A stretch of 33,820 nt of DNA from a virus, in IMG/VR virus record IMGVR_UViG_3300042485_003644, positions 1 through 33,820 of that record. One strand, 5' to 3'. The position numbers and the translations under genes are program-made. Below the pieces are notes generated by a model. That model had not been told where the DNA came from. It did no database searches and saw only the letters and a program-made list of their open reading frames with translations. Position 1 is the first letter of the stretch. Each line of letters opens with the position of its first letter. Below are positions 19,301-26,883 of this stretch, piece by piece.

Positions 19301-21367
19301 TTCCTGTCTTTTTTGAGCACCACCTGAAGAATATAAATCAGGATCAAGACCAACGGGATCAGTATTCGTTGGGTCTCCTTGTAAATAACCCCATGTAGTT
19401 CCGTTATTACTTGGAAATAAAATGGATGAACTTTCACGGTTATATACTGTGTATCTACCTATATCTTGTGAGGTTGCCGTACCACCACCAAACAAAGAGA
19501 TAGTGTTTATATCCTCTAAACCAAGCTCATCAACAGTACACTCACAGGCATCACAATCAGGATAACTCAACATAGGTAACTTAAATTGTCTGAATTGAAA
19601 CTGTCTAAGAATTGGAGAGACGTATTTAGTGTAGTAACCTAATGCAAGTCCATAAACAACAGCGTAGGCTACGTTAGATATAATTAATCCAACCGCAGGA
19701 AACGCTGTTGCGGCATTTACCACACTTATTACTATATTATAACCTAACCAAGCCTTTATAAAACTATCAATAACAAACTTAGCAACAGGCCAAAATTGTG
19801 CTATAAAAGATAATATTGGAATTAGGACTAAAGCAAATGGTGACAGAATGGTTAAGAAGAAATTCACCACAAAAAATAAAAAATCGAAATTTCTTACACC
19901 ATCTGTAGCAGGAAATTTGTTGTTTTCTGAGGCACATTCCGAATCAGTAATCTCTTTGATACCAATGAAATTTCCTCGTGATAGACCTTTATAATATTGA
20001 TCCACCAAACCAGAAACAGTATATACTTTATTGTACATGAATTCGTAAAAAGTATCAGTACAATCAATTGCCGCTTGTTGGTTTGTATATCCACTCCAAT
20101 CCAAACCAAAATAATAAGAACCAATTAATTGTTGGTATGCAACACTATTTGTATTCAATGAATAGTAAGGGTCGACGTTTGAGTCAGTCCACCCATATTC
20201 TTTGATATTAGGTACTAAGAAATAACCTCTTCTTGTCTGATTAAGTTCTAAACTATTTGATTGACCATATTTTATTTTGAATCTGTATTTTCCTTTGGTC
20301 GGGACACCTACCGATGGATCGTTACTCAATATTTGTTCTCCAAACTCATTTGTTGTAACATAATCCAAATTCATGGGTACTTCCAGTAACCAAGTACCAT
20401 CTTCGTCAATAACCTTACCTCCTTGGTCAAATGCTGCTGATTCTAAAATTGGTAATCCATTTGAATCTTGGAATATGGTTTGTCTGATTGCAACTATTTC
20501 TCCTTCATTTGTTATAAGATTACACAAGTCACCCATTTCTGTTGGTGGTCTACATCCACTCGCAATTGCCCTGTCATCTATGTTTGAAACCAAAGATCCC
20601 ATAAAAAGAGATGTAGGTTGAATTGAAATACCAACTTGTCCCAAATTAAAGTCATGACGAGCAATACCAATTTGACATATTTCAGGTTGACCCCAAAAAG
20701 GAGATACTTCAATTGACTGTGAAAGAGTCACAATTTGAGGTAGGGTAGAAAGATCTGTTGAACTTTGAAAGTCGGTACCATTGAATTGATCTGTAGTAGC
20801 CCTTCCAATTCTAATAAGGTCTTGAGGACTCATTGAGAATGGTCCCATATCTGAAAGATCTAAGTCCATAACTAAAGTATGTGTTCCAACTGGAACACCC
20901 ATAATCATAAAGTCACCACTACCATTGGTTTTGACCGTAAATTTATAATACTTGTCATACACTTGGATAAGTGCAGGATTACTTAGAATATCTTGTTTAC
21001 TTGGAAATGTTCCTGTTGGTGTATGACCACCATGGCTTTTTTCATAGGGTAAGAGGTTATATCTATAACCATCAGAATTTACATCATCAAATTCAGAATA
21101 TGGATAAAGGTCTCTAATAATCTCGTTATTCAAATCCTCTTCTGTGATAGGTACGAATACCGAAACTCGTGCATTCGGAATTCCATAACCACCATTTGAA
21201 AATACACGACCGACAACCACTCCGTAGTCAGCACACATCCTTGTATAGACATCCTCACTCCTAACTTTGAGTGATAGGATTTCAATTTGCTCAAAGTCTT
21301 GTTCTAACTGAACGTTGATTTGTCTATCAACTCCGATCTGTACTGGTAACCTATATGATTTTGACAT
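16337..21367 (-). CDS. Giant baseplate-region protein with regulatory-like domain and membrane segments
   Basis: 1676 residues, the largest gene here. Residues about 45-165 form a carboxypeptidase-regulatory-like (CnaB-type) fold: VVGRVFSNGGYGIPNARVSV, later FTVKTNGSGDFMIMGVPVGT. Residues about 492-582 are strongly hydrophobic (FDFLFFVVNFFLTILSP, LVLIPILSFIA, AVGLIISNVAYAVVYGLALG), enough for three to four membrane spans, and are followed by a Cys cluster (CDACEC, near 600). The remainder is beta-rich with a second conserved-looking part near 1270 (FAFCRGVFSHIFVNSW). It follows gp6, the place of gp7 in T4 (1032 residues), so a wedge role is inferred from position. Membrane segments are unexpected in such a protein. 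It is preceded by a 75-base gap with a TATTTAT motif. Confidence 0.75.
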   Translation of the reverse strand: MSKSYRLPVQIGVDRQINVQLEQDFEQIEILSLKVRSEDVYTRMCADYGVVVGRVFSNGGYGIPNARVSVFVPITEEDLNNEIIRDLYPYSEFDDVNSDGYRYNLLPYEKSHGGHTPTGTFPSKQDILSNPALIQVYDKYYKFTVKTNGSGDFMIMGVPVGTHTLVMDLDLSDMGPFSMSPQDLIRIGRATTDQFNGTDFQSSTDLSTLPQIVTLSQSIEVSPFWGQPEICQIGIARHDFNLGQVGISIQPTSLFMGSLVSNIDDRAIASGCRPPTEMGDLCNLITNEGEIVAIRQTIFQDSNGLPILESAAFDQGGKVIDEDGTWLLEVPMNLDYVTTNEFGEQILSNDPSVGVPTKGKYRFKIKYGQSNSLELNQTRRGYFLVPNIKEYGWTDSNVDPYYSLNTNSVAYQQLIGSYYFGLDWSGYTNQQAAIDCTDTFYEFMYNKVYTVSGLVDQYYKGLSRGNFIGIKEITDSECASENNKFPATDGVRNFDFLFFVVNFFLTILSPFALVLIPILSFIAQFWPVAKFVIDSFIKAWLGYNIVISVVNAATAFPAVGLIISNVAYAVVYGLALGYYTKYVSPILRQFQFRQFKLPMLSYPDCDACECTVDELGLEDINTISLFGGGTATSQDIGRYTVYNRESSSILFPSNNGTTWGYLQGDPTNTDPVGLDPDLYSSGGAQKRQEKYQADIIGFRYGLAGYPLGDPTTDGKMVGTPIVKSYSSTGFNILLNYDINYSQSLNLANIRERYFEELNIIQTTVSTPSFISQPFTDNMMVLLIQPSSQLPTGTLLTFTDPDNIVDINMSSTTLNQFGNYSITGTTSQGIVTKNLSYIKSDGTLGSSTIYISGSTNEDYYRQKTGTEYFQVITGGTVSEINTLLSSNNSLLRKYIIDKEQKIRYRESDGTFSDVTLNCLQSVGDQWESYQIVFLTRGVDPFTEKQKITYDLSKLFGYNLGTNTVTVSGEYYLNIPIQPNSGSGSWYTNYKTPESHLTPYSTSPLYHQPFNFIVKNSEFQSVNSNSIRFYSSLDKSQISFVPYPGDKTLSYFMNNNYLSGGDLSDDGNTQQKFRFFDTEYQGDIEGGSFLGISGIVGLSYDSRVYAPSYSNLLSVNIAFDSTINNAKLILRSDRLPTSDNTQIPTYGNNQLLSNNSFALYQNDNFSFYYIGSLGANEVGYVISGDFGLGEPQEISGNDSDLDRVISSFGCSGMVPLRCYTTDSEGRLTILDPCPANEDPVRVQDGCYDLLAPNEEGSYLATIQISIQNYFEWLQRFRLTFAFCRGVFSHIFVNSWVNGTLYAFPFKNRPSFDVNGNLQVRRVIPVGPSSIVTYTFCADTMVFDEDTNNFYYRSSPWNSTTNTFIGKKAPDKTGTIIPGLDIIPLNKYNLLYPTTILDLGPKYFWTKDVIMSPDYYGYQMDNINSTSWNEIENLVGVFKVSRLVNINFLQSIFSTGNAALNSFFSRDGQRVDGDYAQMLQINSQFGVTPFNEGSYVDNPTIPGDNPIYISSDSQGNPVFGIFYESFPEQRDLISPRRIDRNSTGPILLADYLGTKSQFVPFYSWQNNAFSQPAQPSIFGNDKNTWNTQYSSNRGQNIYGQKYQSLDRLTSPYFLGNNGMIENRLGYIFQRNALGEYVPSNLGGNNFTTITSAPWYFYFGLRVGASAMDKFREKYLGIEE

Positions 21368-21385
21368 TAAAAAATACTTTCTATG

Positions 21386-21392
21386 ATAAATA
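21386..21392 (-). promoter_or_regulatory. TATTTAT motif upstream of the 1676-aa gene
   Basis: The minus strand reads AAACTATTTATCATAG, 18 bases before the ATG. Flanks resemble the copy before the 421-aa gene (AACTATTTAT then ATA within four bases), so both may start transcription units. Confidence 0.35.
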
Positions 21393-21442
21393 GTTTATTC
21401 ACTATTTTATAAAAAGTAATGAAAAATCAGGAAAAATATATA

Positions 21443-23284
21443 TCAGGAAAAATTCGTGGTTTGGAAGTTTTTCACTCTAACCGTGATATCCTTAGCAGGG
21501 AATCTAATCTGATAAATTTGATTTGGTTCCGCAAATATTGTGTTGTCTACCAATCCTATTTGTCTTGTCGCAGAATCTGAATACGGCATCGATGTTTGTG
21601 CTGAGCTGTATTGACCACCCACTTTATTAAAGATGGATATGTCACCAACACTAATTACACCATTTTCAGATTGGATAATCCTATTAAGTTCTGATACCAA
21701 AATATCTTCACCAAGATTTCTAAGTGTTGGACTAAAGAATGTTGTCACTCTATCAATTACGTTTGAAATAACCGCACCTTGGTTTTGAGTTGCATCGAGT
21801 ACAACTTGGACATCAACCGCCAAATCAATAACTTGAGCACTACCGATTTGAATGTAGTCATTTATCATACGATAATTTGATAGATATTCCGCCAAGTTTT
21901 GTTTCATGGTTTGCGAAACTTCTGAGGTCAGATTACCTGATGAATCATAGGATAAAACGTTAATAACAATTTTGTTGTTGTTTTCTGTTATTGATACTTT
22001 AGCAGGTGCTCCAAATTGACCAGGCATATTTCTAATAATAGCTTCGTAATCATTGATGGTAACCGCTCTGTTTTGAGCTGCGAAATTGAATGTAACGTAA
22101 TTTCTTACCTCTTCTGTTGAGGGATAACCAGCACCCCCAATCGCGGCAGTAACGTTGTTACAAGTGAGTGAATTAATAACTGAGGTATTGATTATATCTG
22201 AAGGACCATTTACAAAGAAGTCTACAGCACCAATCTGATTGATAACATTCACACCTAAATTTGTACCAAGTCCACCACCGATTCTATACTGAATAAATAA
22301 TGTGGTATTTGCCTTTGGTGTTGACCCTAAAGACATCATGTTATTCTGATATCTTTGGATTTTTAATGGTACGTCTAAAGCCGTGAACTCTCTGAGTTGA
22401 TCTTCCGCGGTATTTGTACCACCACCAAATGTAATTTTCAAGAATCCTTCGGGTGTATATTCAGTAACAAATCTTTCTTGTGTTTGAATATATCTACCTA
22501 CTTTGATTGCCGGATCATCTGAAGGTTTAGTTGGATCTTCGATAAAGACACGATCATCAGCCAAGGCCGGAACTTCATACCATCTTCCCGCAGCACCTAA
22601 AAACTCCTGAGAAGTTGGTACGTTTGAATATGCCGTACCATCTCTTTGAATAATAGACGTAACACCTAAAACATTTTTTTCGGGTAAGAAAAATTCAAAG
22701 AATGGTCTTACATCATTTGGTGTGATAACTCTTTTGAATACTTTTGTAATTCCATTTACTACCGTTTCTCTTTTTGTGATCGTGTAGTTTAGAAGATTAC
22801 CGTTCTGATCAAAGTTTGGAATTTTTAGTCTGTTTGGAAATCCATCCTGATTGAATGGTGATGCAAAGTTTACATCATCCAACAGTTCAAATACCTGACC
22901 TGACCCAATTACCTGACTACCTCTACGAAGAATACCCAAGTATCTTTCATCTTCTTTATCACCAAACGCTGGAACAGTAATTGAAACATCGACTAAGGCT
23001 ATTGATGGTCTTTGACCTGGAATTTTTAGACCATAAGTTCTCGCAATATTATAAATTGAAGAACGTTGTTGTGCATATTGAAGAACTGTCTCCTGAATAC
23101 TTCTATCTATATGATAGTGTAGGTTATCAGCAACTGCAGCGTTTAGATCCAAAAACACTGAGTAAACCGAAGCATCGTTGAAATTATCGATGAGTTCGGG
23201 ATAAAAGGTTTTAGTGTAATTAATAAGTTCTTGTCGGATCGCAGCAAAATCACGTACTGTATAGGATATTCTTCTTTCAGCCAT
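21443..23284 (-). CDS. 6: Baseplate wedge protein gp6, baseplate J family
   Basis: 613 residues, close to T4 gp6 (660). The N-terminus (RRISYTVRDFAAIRQELINY, then FNDASVYSVFLDLNAAVADN) is the hallmark start of T4-like gp6, and the body fits the Baseplate_J family. In T4 gp6 dimers form the inner ring of the baseplate wedge, together with gp7 and gp25, and drive the sheath-contraction change. A C-terminal RNase-inhibitor-like beta part is expected; here residues about 480-560 (QVIDLAVDVQVVLDAT) match the usual J-family end. The ATG lies four bases after the gp25 stop, so the two genes are co-expressed. Confidence 0.92.
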   Translation of the reverse strand: MAERRISYTVRDFAAIRQELINYTKTFYPELIDNFNDASVYSVFLDLNAAVADNLHYHIDRSIQETVLQYAQQRSSIYNIARTYGLKIPGQRPSIALVDVSITVPAFGDKEDERYLGILRRGSQVIGSGQVFELLDDVNFASPFNQDGFPNRLKIPNFDQNGNLLNYTITKRETVVNGITKVFKRVITPNDVRPFFEFFLPEKNVLGVTSIIQRDGTAYSNVPTSQEFLGAAGRWYEVPALADDRVFIEDPTKPSDDPAIKVGRYIQTQERFVTEYTPEGFLKITFGGGTNTAEDQLREFTALDVPLKIQRYQNNMMSLGSTPKANTTLFIQYRIGGGLGTNLGVNVINQIGAVDFFVNGPSDIINTSVINSLTCNNVTAAIGGAGYPSTEEVRNYVTFNFAAQNRAVTINDYEAIIRNMPGQFGAPAKVSITENNNKIVINVLSYDSSGNLTSEVSQTMKQNLAEYLSNYRMINDYIQIGSAQVIDLAVDVQVVLDATQNQGAVISNVIDRVTTFFSPTLRNLGEDILVSELNRIIQSENGVISVGDISIFNKVGGQYSSAQTSMPYSDSATRQIGLVDNTIFAEPNQIYQIRFPAKDITVRVKNFQTTNFS

Positions 23285-23288
23285 AACC

Positions 23289-23750
23289 TTAAATATTTAG
23301 AATAATAAAATCTTTAGTGTTGAATACATCATTAGATATTGCATAATCAACTCTCACCGTTGCGGTATATTCGGCTACGTCTTGATTGAATCTCCTAATT
23401 TCGGGATCTATAACCCCACCGGCAGCAGTAGCGGTTAGACCCGCAGCTTCACCCGTAGGTGAAGTTATGTTTATACTTGTAAGTTGTAATTGAGGCATGT
23501 ATTTGGTAACCGAATCTCTGATTTCAGCCTCAATACTTTGAAACGTAGGTCCATCCAAAGGTTCAAAGATATATTCTAACAATCTTGTACCGAAATCGGG
23601 AAGGAAATACCTTGACCCTTTTCTTGTTAATAATAAATGTATGAGATTACTTCTGATTTCTTCAGCGGTGTAATCTGTTAGATCCAAATATTTTCCATCG
23701 AACGAATCTACAAAAGGAAAAGTTAAACCATATGTCCTGCCGTTTGCCAT
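23289..23750 (-). CDS. 25: Baseplate wedge protein gp25 (lysozyme-like fold)
   Basis: 153 residues from the chosen ATG at 23750 (MANGRTYGLTFPFVDS), near T4 gp25 (132). The frame extends upstream to an ATG at 23822, but that start would sit within the nrdA terminator, so it is rejected. Features of the GPW/gp25 family: EEIRSNLIHLLLTRKGSRYFLPDFGTRL, where the L-L-x-T-x-x-G-x-R core with following PDFG-x-x-L is diagnostic, and FEPLD. The protein joins the wedge to the sheath initiation ring. It heads the baseplate operon, directly before gp6, behind a TATTTAT motif. Confidence 0.95.
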   Translation of the reverse strand: MANGRTYGLTFPFVDSFDGKYLDLTDYTAEEIRSNLIHLLLTRKGSRYFLPDFGTRLLEYIFEPLDGPTFQSIEAEIRDSVTKYMPQLQLTSINITSPTGEAAGLTATAAGGVIDPEIRRFNQDVAEYTATVRVDYAISNDVFNTKDFIILNI

Positions 23751-23755
23751 ATGTG

Positions 23756-23762
23756 ATAAATA
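23756..23762 (-). promoter_or_regulatory. TATTTAT motif between the terminator and gp25
   Basis: The minus strand reads GTATATTTATCACATATG, with the motif five bases before the gp25 start. It lies right behind a terminator, as expected for a new transcription unit, but the close distance to the ATG leaves the role open. Confidence 0.35.
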
Positions 23763-23790
23763 TACTTCAATATTTTTTTTAAGACATAAA

Positions 23791-23818
23791 AAAACCCAGC
23801 ACCTAAGTGCCGGGTTTT
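23791..23818 (-). terminator. Rho-independent terminator after nrdA
   Basis: On the minus strand a stem AACCCGGCAC / GTGCTGGGTT with a four-base loop TTAG is followed by a run of seven Ts. One position is a G-U pair in minus-strand RNA but an A-C mismatch in plus-strand RNA, so the element works best in the direction of the genes. It ends the replication/nucleotide block before gp25. Confidence 0.85.
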
Positions 23819-23844
23819 TCATTCGTTATGACATTATATAGTCA

Positions 23845-25551
23845 TTATGCCTGACATGCCACACATTCAAGGTCATTCAGATTCAATTTTTTTCTTGCGA
23901 ATGCTTGTGCCGAGTTCATTGAATGTTGGTAATATAGTGTCTTTACACCCAACTGCCATGCGTCAATCAACAATTTGTTGACATCCTTTGTAGGCATGTC
24001 AGGTGAAATCATAAGGTTCAAAGATTGAGCCTGATCAATGTAATCTTGACGAATAGCCGCTTGGTTGATAATTGATGACTGATTGATTTCAGCAAAAGTT
24101 CTAAAAACGTCTTTCTGTTCGTCAGTCAAGAAATCCAAGTGTTGGACTGATCCGTCATATTTTTTAATACTATCCCATACTTCTTTAGTGTCCCTACCCA
24201 TTTCAACAAGTAACTTTTGTAGTACTGGGTTTTTGATTGTAACTTTCAATTTAGCAACATCCTTTACATACGCATTTGACCAAATTGGTTCAATCGATTG
24301 AGATACTTGACCCAAAATGAATGCCGATGAAGTGGTTGGTGCAATTGCGTTCAACGTAACGTTTCTCCTTCCGTATCCCACTAAGTGTTCGGGTTCTCCG
24401 AACAGTTCAGCAAGTTCTTCAGAAGCCTTGTAAGATTTTTCTTTGATAAGTTTGAACACCTCTACGTTCAGACGTGCGGTATCTCTACTATCAAAAGGAA
24501 GATTCTTAGACTGTAAGAATGAATGCCATCCTAAAACTCCGAGACCAAGAGCACGTTGTCTCTTAGCAAAGTTGTAAGCTTTTTCCAAATAGAAAAACGC
24601 TCGTTGACCTTCAATTGTTCCGTTGTGTCTTAGACTATCAATTTTTTCAATGAATTCGGTTACAACCGCATCCAAGAAATAAACCATCGTTTCAACAGCA
24701 TCGGTGTCCTTCCACTCGTCATAGTGAAGTAGGTTCATAGATGAAAGAACACATACAAATGACTCTTCTTCAGAGTTATGGAGTGCAATTTCAGAACAAA
24801 GATTTGAATTATAAATTTTCATGTCCTTATCCTTGTAAACCTCAGGTGCTTTGTTATTCATAGTATCAGTGAACATGATATACGGATATCCAATTTCACC
24901 TCTACGTTGAATTACCTTAGCCCATATAGCTCTTTTCTCATCATTACCAGCAATCATATCTCTCATAAAGTCATCTGTAACAGTGACTGCGTGAGTTAGG
25001 TCTTGAATTGGGAAACCCTCGGTACCAATTTCCAAGAATTCCATGATATCAGGATGCTCTAAAGGTAGATAAGGTGAAAAACGACCTCTACGAGTAGAAC
25101 CCTGTGAAATATTATCAACGACACTTTGAAACAAATTCATAAAATGTACTGAACCAGGTGCGTGTCCATTGTCAGTAATAGTAGCACCACGACCACGGAT
25201 ATTACCAAAATATCCAGAAGTTCCTCCACCCATCTTACTCATTTCTCCTACCTCAGCTTGAGTGTAAAGAATAGATTCAATATTGTCACCAATATTGGAT
25301 CCGAAACAACTTACAGGAAGACCCCTTAGTTTACCAAAATTAGCCCATACGGGTGATGATAATGAATACCATCCTTTACCCATATAACCATAAAATTTAT
25401 CGGCAAATCCTTCGATCCCCAAAAGTTTTTCAGCGTGATCAGCAATGACTCTGATTCGCTCCAAGGGTTGTTCTCCCTCACTCAAATATCCACGACGGAG
25501 GAATGTGATTGATTCATCATTGATCCAGTCGAATGGTTTTCTATTTTCCAT
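23845..25551 (-). CDS. nrdA: Class I ribonucleotide reductase, large subunit, no ATP-cone
   Basis: Reduces ribonucleoside diphosphates to deoxyribonucleotides with NrdB. 568 residues, much shorter than E. coli NrdA (761): it starts MENRKPFDWI directly before the catalytic barrel and lacks the N-terminal ATP-cone. Key residues are in place: redox cysteines Cys82 (LPVSC) and Cys267; the active-site motif N250-L-C252-S-E254 (as Asn437, Cys439 and Glu441 of E. coli); radical-transfer Tyr540-Tyr541 in GVKTLYY; and a C-terminal CVAC (563-566) for thioredoxin/glutaredoxin re-reduction. It starts 16 bases after nrdB, so the two are one unit. The activity regulator seems to have moved to NrdB. Nothing suggests an intron or frameshift. 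Confidence 0.97.
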   Translation of the reverse strand: MENRKPFDWINDESITFLRRGYLSEGEQPLERIRVIADHAEKLLGIEGFADKFYGYMGKGWYSLSSPVWANFGKLRGLPVSCFGSNIGDNIESILYTQAEVGEMSKMGGGTSGYFGNIRGRGATITDNGHAPGSVHFMNLFQSVVDNISQGSTRRGRFSPYLPLEHPDIMEFLEIGTEGFPIQDLTHAVTVTDDFMRDMIAGNDEKRAIWAKVIQRRGEIGYPYIMFTDTMNNKAPEVYKDKDMKIYNSNLCSEIALHNSEEESFVCVLSSMNLLHYDEWKDTDAVETMVYFLDAVVTEFIEKIDSLRHNGTIEGQRAFFYLEKAYNFAKRQRALGLGVLGWHSFLQSKNLPFDSRDTARLNVEVFKLIKEKSYKASEELAELFGEPEHLVGYGRRNVTLNAIAPTTSSAFILGQVSQSIEPIWSNAYVKDVAKLKVTIKNPVLQKLLVEMGRDTKEVWDSIKKYDGSVQHLDFLTDEQKDVFRTFAEINQSSIINQAAIRQDYIDQAQSLNLMISPDMPTKDVNKLLIDAWQLGVKTLYYQHSMNSAQAFARKKLNLNDLECVACQA

Positions 25552-25567
25552 ATTGTTTTTTTATAAA

Positions 25568-26848
25568 TTAAAATAAGTCGTTAAGTGTAATTGATTTTTG
25601 TTTTTTACTATAGTTGATACTTCTTTTATTGAAGAAATCAGTGTGTTTTGTTGTTAGAATTTCATCATCAAACCACTCTGTCGTTTCCAATATTTTTTTA
25701 TCAACTTTGAATACATTTTCAATACCAATAGAATTCAAAGATAGATTGAATCTGTGTTTGATAAACTCTAAAGTTTGTTCTTTGGTGAGAAAATCTAAAT
25801 CACCTTCTTCAAAGATCCAGTTCACAACTTCAACCTCAGATTCGTAAGCTTCTAAAGTTGCGTCAACCAAATCCTCCATAAGGTCTTTTGTCCACCAAGT
25901 TGGATTTTCTTTTTTGATTAGGTTTACCAAATCAAATCCAAACTCAGCATGAATGTTCTCCTCTTTTGATGTTGCTTCAACAGCATTACTAACTCCTTTG
26001 AGGACATTTTTATGTTTGTTGAAAGCCATGATAACCAAAAATTGAGAAAAAAGAGATACGTTTTCTATAAACATAGAAAATAAAATTACCGATTCAAAGT
26101 AATCTTGATTATCAATTGATTTAGAACTTGAAATTGATTTTTCTAAATACTTGATACGTTTACGGATAGCGGGTACCTCAAGTAGATTTTCAAATTCTGT
26201 ATTAAGTCCCAACAATTGAATTAGGTGTGAATAAGCATCTGCGTGTCTCACTTCTGATTCAGCAAAAGTAGCTCCAACACTTCCAATTTCTGGTTTTGGT
26301 AATCTTTTGTAGATATCACCCCAAAAGGTCTTAACCGCTATTTCAATTTGAGAGATTGCCAACATAGCACGTTGAACTGCGGTTTGTTCCTTTTGATTCA
26401 AGTGTACCTTGAAGTCCTGAATATCAGAAGTGAAATTGAACTCTGTATGAACCCAATATGAGTGTCTAATAGCATCTACATAATTCAACAAGTCCGGATA
26501 TTCATATGGTTTCAAGTTTACTCTTTTTGTGAAGATGTTTGGTTGATGTTTAGATCGGTAAATAATATACTCCTTAGCAACATCATTCAAACCATTATCC
26601 ATAAGTTTATTCTCAACCATATCGTGAATTTCATCCACGTGTGGAATATGATGTCTATTACCTCTGAATATACCTTTTTTTGTAAGTCGAGCAATTTTCT
26701 CAGCCATTTCTCCGTCTACTCTACCAGCACTTTCCATAGCCTTCAAAACAGCATTTTTGATCTTATCAACCTCGAATAATACTCGGTCACCACTTCGTTT
26801 GATGACGAAACGTTGGTCACTACCAATCATGTCTATTAGATCGTTCAT
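25568..26848 (-). CDS. nrdB: Class I ribonucleotide reductase, small subunit, with N-terminal ATP-cone
   Basis: 426 residues. Residues about 13-101 form an ATP-cone (FVIKRSGDRVLFEVDKIKNA, ending AKEYIIYRSKH), the domain that senses ATP/dATP and normally sits on NrdA. The ferritin-like radical domain follows with metal ligands Glu169, Glu199, His202 (E-V-R-H), Glu262, Glu297 and His300 (E-N-I-H), and Tyr206 at the place of the E. coli radical Tyr122. The fused NrdB type was characterised in the flavobacterium Leeuwenhoekiella blandensis, where dATP binding to the cone shuts off activity by tetramerisation of NrdB. Residue equivalences here are by eye. Gene order nrdB-nrdA is opposite to T4. 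Confidence 0.96.
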   Translation of the reverse strand: MNDLIDMIGSDQRFVIKRSGDRVLFEVDKIKNAVLKAMESAGRVDGEMAEKIARLTKKGIFRGNRHHIPHVDEIHDMVENKLMDNGLNDVAKEYIIYRSKHQPNIFTKRVNLKPYEYPDLLNYVDAIRHSYWVHTEFNFTSDIQDFKVHLNQKEQTAVQRAMLAISQIEIAVKTFWGDIYKRLPKPEIGSVGATFAESEVRHADAYSHLIQLLGLNTEFENLLEVPAIRKRIKYLEKSISSSKSIDNQDYFESVILFSMFIENVSLFSQFLVIMAFNKHKNVLKGVSNAVEATSKEENIHAEFGFDLVNLIKKENPTWWTKDLMEDLVDATLEAYESEVEVVNWIFEEGDLDFLTKEQTLEFIKHRFNLSLNSIGIENVFKVDKKILETTEWFDDEILTTKHTDFFNKRSINYSKKQKSITLNDLF

Positions 26849-26883
26849 TGTTTATCTATAATTTTATTTTTTATTTGAGCAAG

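Noticed and set aside
23751-23822. Longer N-terminus for gp25 (start at 23822)
   Set aside because: The extension runs through the nrdA terminator hairpin and T-run; MANGRTYG at 23750 fits the family.
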